29,348 nucleotides of DNA, taken from contig NZ_JBELMH010000041.1 of the NCBI RefSeq assembly GCF_042096055.1, forward strand, positions 1 to 29,348, given 5' to 3'. Shown piece after piece: positions 21,382 through 29,257 of the stretch. How positions within the stretch are numbered: the stretch's first letter is position 1; each line of letters begins with the position of its first letter. Below the pieces are notes generated by a model. The model was not told where the DNA came from. It made no database searches and worked only from the letters and a program-made list of their open reading frames with translations. This DNA is from Citreimonas sp042096055 (GTDB lineage Bacteria > Pseudomonadota > Alphaproteobacteria > Rhodobacterales > Rhodobacteraceae). The translations under genes were made by a program, and so were the position numbers.

Positions 21382-22815
21382 ATGGAATTTGGATTCACGA
21401 CGGCGGCCTACGTGGTCGCGGCAGTCCTCTTCATCCTGTCCCTCGGGGGCCTGAGCGGACAGGAAAGCGCGAAACGCGCCATCTGGTACGGCATCGTCGG
21501 CATGGCGCTGGCGGTGGTGGCCACGCTGATCGGCCCCGGATCGGGGCTGTGGGTGGTGTCCATCGTGCTGATCGGCCTCGGCGGCGCGGTCGGCTGGCAG
21601 CTGGCGCAGCGCGTGCAGATGACGCAGATGCCCGAACTCGTCGCGGCGATGCACTCTCTCGTCGGTCTCGCGGCGGTGTTCGTCGGCTTCAACGCCGACT
21701 TCACCATCAACATGGTGCAGGACGCCATGGCCACGGGCGAGGCGATCGACGGCAACTTCGCCCTGCTGGTGGCCAAGAAGACGCCCGTAGAGATCGGCAT
21801 CCTGATGGTCGAGCTGTCGCTCGGCATCTTCATCGGCGCGATCACCTTCACCGGCTCGATCATCGCCTACGGCAAGCTGGCGGGCCGCGTCGACACCGGC
21901 GCCAAGCAGCTGCCCGGCGGGCACATGCTGAACCTCGCCGCCGTTCTGGGCTCGGCGCTGATGCTGATCCTGTACCTGTCGGGCGCGGGCAGCTGGACGC
22001 TATTCGTCATGGCGCTGCTTGCCTTCTTCATCGGCTACCACCTGATCATGGGCATCGGCGGCGCCGACATGCCGGTCGTGGTGTCGATGCTGAACAGCTA
22101 TTCCGGCTGGGCGGCGGCGGCGATCGGCTTCAGCCTCGGCAACGACCTGCTGATCGTGGTCGGCGCGCTGGTGGGCTCGTCCGGTGCGATCCTGTCCTAC
22201 ATCATGTGCAAGGGCATGAACCGGTCCTTCGTCAGCGTGATCCTGGGCGGCTGGGGCGGCACCAGCGGCGAGGCCGCCGCCGTCGAGGGCGAGCAGATCT
22301 CGATCGACGCGGACGGCGTGGCCTCGGCGCTCGACGAGGCCGACAGCATCGTCATCGTGCCGGGCTACGGCATGGCGGTGGCGCAGGCGCAAAGCAACGT
22401 GGCCGAGCTGACGCGCCGGCTGCGCGACAAGGGCAAGACCGTCCGCTTCGCGATCCACCCGGTCGCCGGGCGCCTGCCGGGCCACATGAACGTCCTGCTG
22501 GCCGAGGCGAAGGTGCCCTACGACATCGTGCTGGAAATGGAGGAGATCAACGACGATTTCCCCGAGACCGACGTGGTGATCGTCATCGGCTCGAACGACA
22601 TCGTCAATCCGGCGGCGCAGGACGATCCGAACTCGCCCATCGCCGGGATGCCGGTGCTCGAGGTCTGGAAGGCCAAGCAGGTCTTCGTGTCCAAGCGCGG
22701 CAAGGGCACCGGCTATTCGGGCATCGAGAACCCGCTGTTCTTCAAGGACAACACGCGGATGTTCTTCGGTGACGCGAAGAAGAGCCTCGAGGATCTGCTG
22801 ACGCGCCTCACCTAG
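21382..22815 (+). CDS. pntB: NAD(P) transhydrogenase beta subunit
   Basis: Partner of PntA. The 477 residues comprise about nine membrane helices (residues 1-270; for example MNLAAVLGSALMLILYLSG and IGGADMPVVVSMLNSYSGWA) and the C-terminal NADP(H)-binding domain III with VIVPGYGMAVAQAQ, FAIHPVAGRLPGHMNVLLAE, VVIVIGSNDIVNPAAQ and VSKRGKGTGYSGIENPLFF. All domain-III landmarks are intact. ATG 21382 follows GGGAGACAGG. A 12-bp terminator hairpin closes the operon. Confidence 0.96.
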   Translation: MEFGFTTAAYVVAAVLFILSLGGLSGQESAKRAIWYGIVGMALAVVATLIGPGSGLWVVSIVLIGLGGAVGWQLAQRVQMTQMPELVAAMHSLVGLAAVFVGFNADFTINMVQDAMATGEAIDGNFALLVAKKTPVEIGILMVELSLGIFIGAITFTGSIIAYGKLAGRVDTGAKQLPGGHMLNLAAVLGSALMLILYLSGAGSWTLFVMALLAFFIGYHLIMGIGGADMPVVVSMLNSYSGWAAAAIGFSLGNDLLIVVGALVGSSGAILSYIMCKGMNRSFVSVILGGWGGTSGEAAAVEGEQISIDADGVASALDEADSIVIVPGYGMAVAQAQSNVAELTRRLRDKGKTVRFAIHPVAGRLPGHMNVLLAEAKVPYDIVLEMEEINDDFPETDVVIVIGSNDIVNPAAQDDPNSPIAGMPVLEVWKAKQVFVSKRGKGTGYSGIENPLFFKDNTRMFFGDAKKSLEDLLTRLT

Positions 22816-22842
22816 GCCGCGGCACCCATCGCACGATCCAGC

Positions 22843-22874
22843 AACCGCCCCCGGCCGCCACGCCGGGGGCGGTT
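22843..22874 (+). terminator. Terminator after pntAB
   Basis: Perfect 12-bp stem (AACCGCCCCCGG at 22843-22854 with CCGGGGGCGGTT at 22863-22874), 8-base loop, then CGCGTTTGG. It lies 27 bp after the pntB stop. Confidence 0.75.
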
Positions 22875-22924
22875 CGCGTTTGGGCACCGGGCAGGGTGCG
22901 TGCCGCGTCGCGGCGCGACGGCGC

Positions 22925-22953
22925 TTGCAGCACGCGGGCGCATGGGGCAGAAC
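22925..22953 (+). promoter_or_regulatory. Possible bioY promoter
   Basis: TTGCAG (22925-22930), 17-bp spacer, CAGAAC (22948-22953), 34 bp before the bioY ATG. I looked for a BioR-type TTAT-x-ATAA palindrome here and found none. Confidence 0.4.
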
Positions 22954-22987
22954 GGAAGCAGGACATGACAGGGACAAGGGTGACGAC

Positions 22988-23587
22988 ATGAACCTTGCGA
23001 CACGCCGGCCGGTTCTGGCCGAGGCGATCTGGGCCGAAGACGGCCGCGCGGCGCTGGCGAAACAGGCGCTTCTGGTGATCGTGGGCATCGCGGTGCTGAC
23101 CGCGGCGGCCAAGATCCGCGTGCCGCTGTGGCCCGTGCCGATCACCATGGGCACCTTCGCGGTGCTGACCATCGGCGCGGCCTACGGGTTGCGGTTGGGC
23201 CTCATCACGCTGCTGGGCTACATGGCGCTCGGCGCCGCGGGCGTCGCCGTCTTCGCGGGCGAGAACGCGGGCCTGGCCTACATCGCCGGCCCCACGGGCG
23301 GCTATCTCGTCGGCTATGTGCTGGCGGCGGCGCTGATGGGCGTGCTGGCCCGTCGCGGCTGGGACCGGGGCGTCTTCTCGATGGTGGGCGCGCTGGTGCT
23401 GGGCAACGCGGTGATCTACGCCGTCGGCCTGCCGTGGATGGCGTACCTGTTCCTGGAATCGAAGGGCGCGGCCTGGGTGTTCCAGTGGGGCATGGGCAAC
23501 TTCCTGCTGGGCGACGCGCTGAAGCTGGCGCTGGCGGCGTTCCTGCTGCCGTCGCTGTGGGTCCTGCTGGGCCGCAGCCGCGGCTGA
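22988..23587 (+). CDS. bioY: Biotin transporter substrate-binding component BioY
   Basis: A 199-residue membrane S-component of the ECF biotin transporter with six hydrophobic segments. Diagnostic sequences are KIRVPLWPVPITMGTFAVLTIGAAYG and YIAGPTGGYLVGYVLAAALMG. No genes for the energising partners (BioM/EcfA ATPase, BioN/EcfT) are adjacent; the EcfA/T module may be elsewhere, or BioY may act alone as reported for solitary homologues. ATG 22988 is chosen because MNLATRRPVLAEAIW is the usual start; the frame extends upstream through the pntB terminator region, which is unlikely to be translated. It is separated from pntAB by a terminator and probably has its own promoter. Confidence 0.93.
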   Translation: MNLATRRPVLAEAIWAEDGRAALAKQALLVIVGIAVLTAAAKIRVPLWPVPITMGTFAVLTIGAAYGLRLGLITLLGYMALGAAGVAVFAGENAGLAYIAGPTGGYLVGYVLAAALMGVLARRGWDRGVFSMVGALVLGNAVIYAVGLPWMAYLFLESKGAAWVFQWGMGNFLLGDALKLALAAFLLPSLWVLLGRSRG

Positions 23588-23611
23588 CCCCGCCCTCATT
23601 CGCATCGACAG

Positions 23612-23641
23612 CGGCGTCGGACTTCGGTCCGGCGCCGTTTT
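23612..23641 (+). terminator. Rho-independent terminator after bioY
   Basis: An 11-bp stem (23612-23622 with 23627-23637, one G-T pair) closes a TTCG tetraloop in the stable C(UUCG)G context, followed by TTTT. This is the clearest intrinsic terminator in the window. Confidence 0.88.
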
Positions 23642-23698
23642 CATGTCCGCGCTTTGGGCACGCTTGATCCTGGTCGCGCCCGCGTCGATGATGCGCGC

Positions 23699-24487
23699 AT
23701 GAGCACGCCGATCCTGAACCGCGCCCTGCCGCACGACCCGTTCCCGCGCCCGCGCCTGCCCGGCGTGGCGCCGCTGGATCCGGCCGCGTGGCTGGCCGTC
23801 ACCGACAGCCACGCCGCCCAGATGGCCGAGCGCGCGCGCCTGATCGCCGACCACCGCGAAACGGTGATCTGGCAGGCGCCGGGGACAGGGGCGATGCTGG
23901 ACGAGCTGGTCGACGTGGTGCTCGCCGCGCTGCCCGCGGGCTATTCCGTCGCGGGCGACACCGCGACCCGGCCCGACGGCGTGTGCGTGCCGCTCGACCG
24001 CGCCGACCCGCTCGGCACCCTCGGCCGGCTGGTGCAAGAGGACCTGTGCCTGTTGCACAAGCCCGAAGGGTCCGCCGAACACGTGCTGAAGGCCGCCGTG
24101 CTGTGCTTTCCCGCGGGCTGGCGTCTCGCCGACAAGGCCGACCGCCCGCTGACCGCGATCCACGTGCCGGTGGCGTCCTACGACGATGGCGTCGCCGCGC
24201 GGGTGCAGCGGCTCTTCGACGGCGTGCGGCCGGGGCGGCCGCTGTGGCGGTCGAACATGCTGTGGTACGACGACCCGGCGCTGCACCAGCCCAACAAGCA
24301 CGGCCATGCGCGCCCCGCCGACAAGGCGACCCGCTCGGGCGCCTACCTGCGTACCGAACGGCAGGCGATCCTGCGCCTGCCGCGGACCGGCGCGGTGGTA
24401 TTCTCGATCCACACCTGCGTCATGGCGCGCGACGCGGCGCTGGCCCTGCGCGACGCCGGCGCGGCCGAGATCGTGAACGAAGGGTAA
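23699..24487 (+). CDS. Haem-dependent oxidative N-demethylase family protein (DUF3445)
   Basis: A 262-residue cytoplasmic protein of the DUF3445/HODM family, whose characterised members use haem, oxygen and reducing equivalents to remove methyl groups from small amines such as dimethylamine. Family blocks are visible: LGRLVQEDLCLLHKPEG, LKAAVLCFPAGWRLADKADRPL, AIHVPVASYDD, RSNMLWYDDPALHQP and YLRTERQAILRLPRTGAVVFSIHTCV. ATG 23699 starts MSTPILNRALPHDPF; no good ribosome-binding site precedes it, so the start is less certain. No reductase or tetrahydrofolate-linked partner genes (as in dimethylamine monooxygenase clusters) are adjacent. It ends convergently with the next gene, and its last 11 bp lie within the 71-nt repeat element. 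Confidence 0.85.
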   Translation: MSTPILNRALPHDPFPRPRLPGVAPLDPAAWLAVTDSHAAQMAERARLIADHRETVIWQAPGTGAMLDELVDVVLAALPAGYSVAGDTATRPDGVCVPLDRADPLGTLGRLVQEDLCLLHKPEGSAEHVLKAAVLCFPAGWRLADKADRPLTAIHVPVASYDDGVAARVQRLFDGVRPGRPLWRSNMLWYDDPALHQPNKHGHARPADKATRSGAYLRTERQAILRLPRTGAVVFSIHTCVMARDAALALRDAGAAEIVNEG

Positions 24488-24547
24488 ATTCGTCTCTGCA
24501 AGCCGTTGATTTTGCTATGGCGCGGCGATGTCCCATCGTGGGACACC
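24477..24547 (-). repeat. Dispersed 71-nt conserved element, copy B
   Basis: Minus-strand partner of 13010-13080 (51 of 71 identities, no gaps). It begins 10 bp after the stop of the minus-strand gene ending at 24558 and ends inside the last codons of the convergent N-demethylase gene. It holds a perfect palindrome at 24529-24545 (TGTCCCA, TCG, TGGGACA); in copy A the same place is an imperfect palindrome. The conserved blocks occur with identical spacing. Confidence 0.75.
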
Positions 24548-24557
24548 CCGATCCGGC

Positions 24558-25289
24558 CTAGGGCAGCAGGGGTGCCGCGCCGGCGATCCCCGCCCAGACC
24601 TTCATCAACGCCATAACCAGCAGCGTCACGATCAGCGCCTGCGCGGTCATCCGGAAATCCATCCCCCGCGCCAGCCCAACGACCGAGACCAGCGCCGCCA
24701 CCGGCAGCGACACGGTCGCCAGCAGCGCCGTCAGCGCCCAGCCCGCGGCGCCCAGCCGCGCCTCGAGCGGCGAGCGCGCCCGCATCTGCCGCGCCAGCAG
24801 GCGCCCGATCGGGCCGTCCTCCATCGCCGCCGCCTGCGCCGCGTCCGGGGCCAGCGTCGGCGTCGCCGTCCGTCCCCGGCGCCGGGGCGAGACGTAGGCG
24901 TGCAAGGACAGGAACTCCGTCCGGTCGATCATCGCGCCCGGCGCGGCCCATTCGACCGAGCCCGAGTCCGAGCCGCGCAGCACCGCCGCCACCGCCTCCG
25001 CCAGCACCGCCACCGCGACGCGGTCGCGCGGCATGCACGGGCCTTGGCCGACCGGTGCGCCGTCGGGGCCGAACACCTCGAACAGCAGGCGTCCGTCCTC
25101 GGCCGTGGCGCGCAGCGACAGGCTGCCGCCGTGGACCGACGCCTTGCGCGGGTTGCGCAACGGCGCGCCGTCCGATCGCGCGTCATGCGCCGCCAGAACC
25201 GCCGCCGCGGCCTCGAGCCCCGGTGTCGGCGACGGCGCGCCGGCCTCGGGAAGGGACAGGGCGGCGTAGAGCGTTCTGCTGGCGGTCAT
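24558..25289 (-). CDS. Membrane protein of unknown function
   Basis: A 243-residue protein I do not recognise. Residues 1 to about 170 are soluble, with an Ala-rich N-terminal stretch, RNPRKASVHGGSLSLRATAEDGRLLFEVFGPDG and CMPRDRVAVAVLAEAVAAVLRG. The C-terminal quarter has two hydrophobic segments (GWALTALLATVSLPVAALVSVVGLA and ALIVTLLVMALMKVWAGIAGAA), predicting a cytoplasmic domain anchored by a helical hairpin. A basic stretch SPRRRGRTATP lies between. ATG 25289 is preceded by GAGGA at a good distance, so I preferred it to a longer frame reaching 25481. It follows the glnBA operon but is separated by a strong terminator, and ends convergently with the N-demethylase gene. Confidence 0.72.
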   Translation of the reverse strand: MTASRTLYAALSLPEAGAPSPTPGLEAAAAVLAAHDARSDGAPLRNPRKASVHGGSLSLRATAEDGRLLFEVFGPDGAPVGQGPCMPRDRVAVAVLAEAVAAVLRGSDSGSVEWAAPGAMIDRTEFLSLHAYVSPRRRGRTATPTLAPDAAQAAAMEDGPIGRLLARQMRARSPLEARLGAAGWALTALLATVSLPVAALVSVVGLARGMDFRMTAQALIVTLLVMALMKVWAGIAGAAPLLP

Positions 25290-25483
25290 GCGATCCTCGG
25301 CACGGGGGGGGCGGGCTGTGGTGCCAGTCTTTGCCGCCAATTGAGGACGAATTTGGACCAAGGCGGGCCCATTTGCCGGAATGCAGGCGGCCCCGCCGCC
25401 GCAATCGCACGGGGCGTGGCCAATCGCCCAAGGGTTGCGCGGACCGTTTCGGATCGCGCAAACGGCCGACCCGCCTCCCAACG

Positions 25484-25509
25484 AAAACGGGCGCCCCGAG
25501 GGGCGCCCG
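25484..25509 (-). terminator. Terminator of the glnBA operon
   Basis: Read on the minus strand: stem CGGGCGCCC (25501-25509), CTCG loop, GGGCGCCCG (25488-25496), then TTTT (25484-25487). A compact 9-bp intrinsic terminator, 22 bp after the glnA stop. Confidence 0.85.
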
Positions 25510-25531
25510 CAACGATAGGCTCAGGCCGCGA

Positions 25532-26938
25532 TCAGCAGCTGTAGTACATGCCGAACTCGACCGGGTGCGGCGTGTGCTCGTAGAGCTCGATCTCTTCCAT
25601 CTTGAGCGCGATGTAGCCGTCGATCTGGTCGCGGGTGAACACGTCGCCCGCCAGCAGGAACTCGTGATCCGCCTGAAGCTCGGTCATCGCCTCGCGCAGG
25701 CTGCCGCAGACGGTGGGGATGCCCTCGAGCTCTTCCGCCGGCAGATCGTACAGGTTCTTGTCCATCGCGTCGCCGGGGTGGATCTTGTTCTTGATGCCGT
25801 CGAGACCGGCCATCAGCAGCGCCGCGAAGCACAGGTAGGGGTTCGCCGACGGGTCCGGGAAGCGGGCCTCGACGCGCTTGGCCTTGGGGCTTTCGGTCCA
25901 CGGGATCCGGACGCAGCCCGAGCGGTTGCGGGCCGAGTAGGCGCGCAGCACAGGCGCTTCGAAGCCCGGGATCAGGCGCTTGTAGCTGTTGGTCGACGGG
26001 TTGGTGAACGCGTTCAGCGCCTTGGCGTGCTTGAGGATGCCGCCGATGAACCACAGCGCCTCGTCCGACAGGTCGGCGTACTTGTCGCCCGCAAAGAGCG
26101 GCTTGCCGTCCTTCCAGATCGACATGTTGCAGTGCATGCCGGTGCCGTTGTCGCCGTAGATCGGCTTGGGCATGAACGTCGCCGTCTTGCCGTAGGCCTG
26201 CGCCACGTTGTGGATGACGTACTTGTACTTCTGCAGCTCGTCGGCCTGCTTGGTCAGCGTGCCGAAGATCAGGCCCAGCTCGTGCTGGCAGGACGCCACC
26301 TCGTGGTGGTGCTTGTCGACCTTCATGCCCATGCGCTTCATGGTCGAGAGCATCTCGGAACGGATGTCCATGCCGTCGTCGATCGGGTTGACCGGGAAGT
26401 AGCCGCCCTTGACGCCGGGACGGTGGCCGGTGTTGCCCATCTCGTATTCGGTGTCGGTGTTCCAGGACGCGTCCAGCGCATCGACCTCGTAGGACACCTT
26501 GTTGATCTTGTTCGAGAACCGGACGTCGTCGAACAGGAAGAACTCGGCCTCGGGGCCCCAGTAGGACACGTCGCCGATGCCCGACGCCTTCAGGTAGGCC
26601 TCGGCCAGCAGGGCGGTGCCGCGCGGGTCACGGTTGTAGGGCTCGCCGGTGTCGGGCTCGACCACGGTGCAGTGCAGGCACAGCGTCTTCTCGGCGTAGA
26701 ACGGGTCGATATAGGCGCTCTCGGTGTCGGGCATGAGCTTCATGTCCGAGGCCTCGATGCTCTTCCAGCCGGCGATCGACGAGCCGTCGAACATGAACCC
26801 CTCGTCGAGGAAGTCCGCGTCGACCTGGTCCGCCATGACCGTCACGTGCTGCAGCTTGCCGCGCGGGTCGGTGAAGCGGATGTCGACATAGGCGACGTCC
26901 TCGTCCTTGATCGTCTTGAGAACTGCGTCCTTGCTCAT
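25532..26938 (-). CDS. glnA: Glutamine synthetase type I
   Basis: Makes glutamine from glutamate, ammonia and ATP; cytoplasmic dodecamer and the main ammonium-assimilating enzyme. The 468 residues equal the usual bacterial GSI-beta length. Key features are AEFFLFDDVRF, the ammonia/glutamate-site region NGTGMHCNMSIWKDGKPLFAG, RIPWTESPKAKRVEARFPDPSANPYL, and the adenylylation tyrosine at exactly position 397 in KNLYDLP, so activity should be controlled by GlnE adenylyltransferase and PII. ATG 26938 has AAGGAAG upstream. It lies 49 bp downstream of glnB, the standard alphaproteobacterial operon. Confidence 0.97.
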   Translation of the reverse strand: MSKDAVLKTIKDEDVAYVDIRFTDPRGKLQHVTVMADQVDADFLDEGFMFDGSSIAGWKSIEASDMKLMPDTESAYIDPFYAEKTLCLHCTVVEPDTGEPYNRDPRGTALLAEAYLKASGIGDVSYWGPEAEFFLFDDVRFSNKINKVSYEVDALDASWNTDTEYEMGNTGHRPGVKGGYFPVNPIDDGMDIRSEMLSTMKRMGMKVDKHHHEVASCQHELGLIFGTLTKQADELQKYKYVIHNVAQAYGKTATFMPKPIYGDNGTGMHCNMSIWKDGKPLFAGDKYADLSDEALWFIGGILKHAKALNAFTNPSTNSYKRLIPGFEAPVLRAYSARNRSGCVRIPWTESPKAKRVEARFPDPSANPYLCFAALLMAGLDGIKNKIHPGDAMDKNLYDLPAEELEGIPTVCGSLREAMTELQADHEFLLAGDVFTRDQIDGYIALKMEEIELYEHTPHPVEFGMYYSC

Positions 26939-26987
26939 TCCCTTGTCTTCCTTTCTGTCTTTTTCTCAATCAGGCCGGCCTGCGCGA

Positions 26988-27326
26988 TCACAGCGCGTCC
27001 GAGCCGCTTTCACCGGTACGGATGCGGATCGCCTGCTCGACCGGCGACACGAAGATCTTGCCGTCGCCGATCTTGTCGGTCTTTGCGGCATCCACGATCG
27101 CCTCGATGGCGGCGTCGACCTGGTCGTCGTCCAGCACCACCTCGACCTTCACCTTGGGCAGGAAATCGACGACGTACTCGGCGCCGCGATACAGCTCGGT
27201 GTGACCCTTCTGGCGCCCGAAGCCCTTGACCTCGACCACGCTGAGGCCCTGGATGCCGGCTTCCTGCAGGGCTTCCTTCACCTCGTCGAGCTTGAACGGC
27301 TTGATGATCGCTTCGATCTTCTTCAT
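26988..27326 (-). CDS. glnB: Nitrogen regulatory protein PII
   Basis: Trimeric signal protein that senses 2-oxoglutarate, ATP/ADP and, by uridylylation, glutamine; it controls GlnE and NtrB. The 112 residues match the family. The T-loop GFGRQKGHTELYRGAEYVVDF contains Y51, the uridylylation site. The C-terminal KTDKIGDGKIFVSPVEQAIRIRTGE is the second PII signature. The start at 27326 gives the invariant MKKIEAIIKPFKLDEVK and has AGGAGG upstream; the frame stays open further upstream without meaning. Next to glnA, GlnB is more likely than GlnK (no amtB nearby). Confidence 0.97.
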   Translation of the reverse strand: MKKIEAIIKPFKLDEVKEALQEAGIQGLSVVEVKGFGRQKGHTELYRGAEYVVDFLPKVKVEVVLDDDQVDAAIEAIVDAAKTDKIGDGKIFVSPVEQAIRIRTGESGSDAL

Positions 27327-27412
27327 GGCGCGCCTGCCTCCTGTCGGTCGTTGCGTCCCGTCCAGATCATTTCTCATTTGGGGCCACAATCGGATAGGCT
27401 GCGCCCGTCGCA

Positions 27413-27436
27413 CCGACGCGTGGTCAAAGGCGTCGG
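27413..27436. repeat. Inverted repeat in the glnB-nnr divergent region
   Basis: CCGACGC (27413-27419) and GCGTCGG (27430-27436) are perfect complements 10 bp apart, one helical turn, between two divergent genes. Possible operator; I could not identify a confident promoter for either gene here. Confidence 0.35.
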
Positions 27437-27497
27437 GAGATCAAAAATAAGGCGAGTCGCACAAAATAGCGTCAGTTTGTGAACGAGAGGGGGCCGC

Positions 27498-29066
27498 ATG
27501 GCCGATTTGCTGAGCGCCGCGCGCATGCGCGGGATCGAAAGTGCGGCGATCGAGGCCGGCACCGTCACCGGTGCTGCGCTGATGGAGCGCGCTGGCGAGG
27601 GCGTCGTCGCGGCGATCCTCGAGCGCTGGCCGGCGATGGCCGCGGCGCCGCACCGCGCGCTTGTGCTGTGCGGACCGGGCAACAACGGCGGCGACGGGTT
27701 CGTCGTGGCGCGGCTGTTGCGCGCGCGTGCCTGGGACGTTGCGGTCTTCCTGGTCGGCGAGGCGGGCAAGCTGCCGCCGGACGCACGTGCCAACCACGAC
27801 CGATGGCGCGCGCTCGGGGCGGTCGAGGCCTACGACGACGCGGGTTTCTCCCGCGTGGCCGAGGGGCTGGGCGCGACCGACCTGATCGTCGATGCGCTGT
27901 TCGGCACCGGGTTGACGCGCCCGGTCGAGGACTTCGCCGCGTTCAAGGCCGCCGCCCGGTGTACGCCCGGGGGGGCGCGGGTCGTCGCGATCGATCTGCC
28001 CAGCGGCATCTGCTCGGATTCCGGGCGGATCCTGCACGGCGAGGGAGAGGAGGCCAGGCCGCCGGTGCGGGCCGACCTGACGGTGACCTTCCACGCCGAG
28101 AAGCTGGGCCACCGGCTTGCCGATGGGCCGGACGCCTGCGGCGCGGTCGTGGTCAAGTCCATCGGGCTCGAGCCGCGCGGCGTTGAGGCGGCGCAGGACG
28201 AAGGCATGGTCACGCTGAACGGCGCACCGGCCGCGTTCGACAAGAATGCGGGCGCGCACAAGTACGCGCACGGCCACGCGCTGGTGCTGTCCGGCCCGCC
28301 CGGAACCGGCGGTGCGGCGCGGCTGGCGGCGCGCGGGGCGCTACGCATCGGCGCGGGGCTGGTCTCGGTCTGCTGCGAGGATGCCGCGGTGCCGGAACAC
28401 GCCGCGCGGCTGGACGCCGTGATGATCAAGCGCGCCAACGACGCGGATGCCCTGGGCGACCTGCTGGAGGATCCTCGGCTGAACGCGCTGTGCGTGGGGC
28501 CGGGGTTGGGGCAGGGCGCGCGGGCGCTGGTGCCCGTGGCGTTGAAGGCGCGGCGAGGAACGGTGCTCGACGCAGACGCGCTGAGCGCCTTTTCGGACGA
28601 CCCCGCCGCGCTGTTCGATCTGCTTCACGAGGATGTCGTGCTCACGCCCCACGCGGGCGAGTTCAAGCGACTGTTTCCCGACCTCGCCGACCGGCTGGCC
28701 GAGACCCCGCTGCAGGGGCCGGCCTTTTCCAAGGTCGACGCGGTGCGCGCGGCGGCGCGGCGGGCGGGCTGCGTCGTGATCCTCAAGGGCGCCGACACGG
28801 TGATCGCGTCGCCGTCCGGGCGCTGCACCGTCAACTCGGCACATTACGACCGCGCGGCGCCGTGGCTGGCGACGGCGGGCACGGGCGACGTGCTGGCGGG
28901 CTTCGTCACCGGCCTGCTGGCGCGCGGGATGCAGGCGTTCGACGCCGCCTCCGCCGCCACCTGGCTGCATGTCGAGGCGGCCCGGCGTTTCGGGCCCGGG
29001 CTCATCTCGGAAGACCTGCCCGACGCGCTGCCGGCCTGCCTGAGGGATCTTGCGCAGCCGTCCTGA
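27498..29066 (+). CDS. nnr: Bifunctional NAD(P)H-hydrate epimerase / ADP-dependent dehydratase
   Basis: Repairs damaged hydrated NADH and NADPH: the N-terminal domain (YjeF_N, residues 1 to about 210) epimerises R- and S-NAD(P)HX, and the C-terminal ribokinase-like domain (about 230-522) dehydrates S-NAD(P)HX using ADP. Epimerase landmarks are LVLCGPGNNGGDGFVVARLL, LIVDALFGTGL and AIDLPSGICSDSG. Dehydratase landmarks are NAGAHKYAHGHALVLSG, CVGPGLGQG, VLTPHAGEFKRL and ATAGTGDVLAGFVTGLLARG with the catalytic Asp. The 522 residues and both domains are complete. ATG 27498 follows GAGAGGGGG. It is divergent from glnBA. Confidence 0.95.
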   Translation: MADLLSAARMRGIESAAIEAGTVTGAALMERAGEGVVAAILERWPAMAAAPHRALVLCGPGNNGGDGFVVARLLRARAWDVAVFLVGEAGKLPPDARANHDRWRALGAVEAYDDAGFSRVAEGLGATDLIVDALFGTGLTRPVEDFAAFKAAARCTPGGARVVAIDLPSGICSDSGRILHGEGEEARPPVRADLTVTFHAEKLGHRLADGPDACGAVVVKSIGLEPRGVEAAQDEGMVTLNGAPAAFDKNAGAHKYAHGHALVLSGPPGTGGAARLAARGALRIGAGLVSVCCEDAAVPEHAARLDAVMIKRANDADALGDLLEDPRLNALCVGPGLGQGARALVPVALKARRGTVLDADALSAFSDDPAALFDLLHEDVVLTPHAGEFKRLFPDLADRLAETPLQGPAFSKVDAVRAAARRAGCVVILKGADTVIASPSGRCTVNSAHYDRAAPWLATAGTGDVLAGFVTGLLARGMQAFDAASAATWLHVEAARRFGPGLISEDLPDALPACLRDLAQPS

Positions 29067-29079
29067 CGCGACGTGCGTG

Positions 29080-29122
29080 CGGCACCACGCCGTGCCGTTG
29101 TGTCGCCCGCGCGTCGGGCGAC
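29080..29122 (+). terminator. Tandem hairpins after nnr
   Basis: First stem CGGCAC (29080-29085) with GTGCCG (29092-29097), followed by TTGTGT. Second stem GTCGCCCG (29102-29109) with CGGGCGAC (29115-29122), followed by TT. Together they separate nnr from the tRNA promoter. Confidence 0.5.
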
Positions 29123-29151
29123 TTGCGAGCGCGCGCCGCTTGGATTAGCAA
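29123..29151 (+). promoter_or_regulatory. Predicted tRNA-Leu promoter
   Basis: TTGCGA (29123-29128), 17-bp spacer, TAGCAA (29146-29151), 21 bases before the tRNA 5' end, a usual layout for tRNA promoters. Confidence 0.5.
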
Positions 29152-29172
29152 TCGGGCGCGCGCAGGCGCCGT

Positions 29173-29257
29173 GCGGGTGTGGCGGAATTGGTAGACGCAC
29201 CAGATTTAGGTTCTGGCGCCGCAAGGCGTGGGGGTTCAAGTCCCTTCACCCGCACCA
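29173..29257 (+). tRNA. tRNA-Leu, anticodon UAG
   Basis: An 85-nt tRNA including encoded CCA. The acceptor stem GCGGGTG (29173-29179) pairs fully with CACCCGC (29247-29253), followed by A and CCA. The anticodon stem CCAGA/TCTGG frames the loop TTTAGGT, giving anticodon TAG at 29207-29209 (reads CUA and, by wobble, other CUN leucine codons). The extended variable arm (GCGCCGCAAGGCGT region) marks a class II tRNA, consistent with leucine. The T-arm GGGGGTTCAAGTCCC is canonical. Confidence 0.97.

Noticed and set aside
19768..21924. Long minus-strand open frame opposite pntA and pntB
   Set aside because: Shadow of highly conserved transhydrogenase genes; no start signal or recognisable domain.
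25341..25360. GAGGACGAATTTGG as a third copy of the 71-nt element
   Set aside because: Only a short ACGAATTT match; the GATGGGAC and AATCAA blocks are not found at the right distance.
25055..27229. Long plus-strand open frame opposite glnA
   Set aside because: Antisense of a gene with an exact family length and the adenylylation site; composition is shadow-like.
27372..27392. ATTTGGGGCC near glnB as a third, inverted copy of the AAATACTCCGGGGG repeat
   Set aside because: Only about ten bases resemble it; the CCGGGGG segment and the terminal hairpin are missing.
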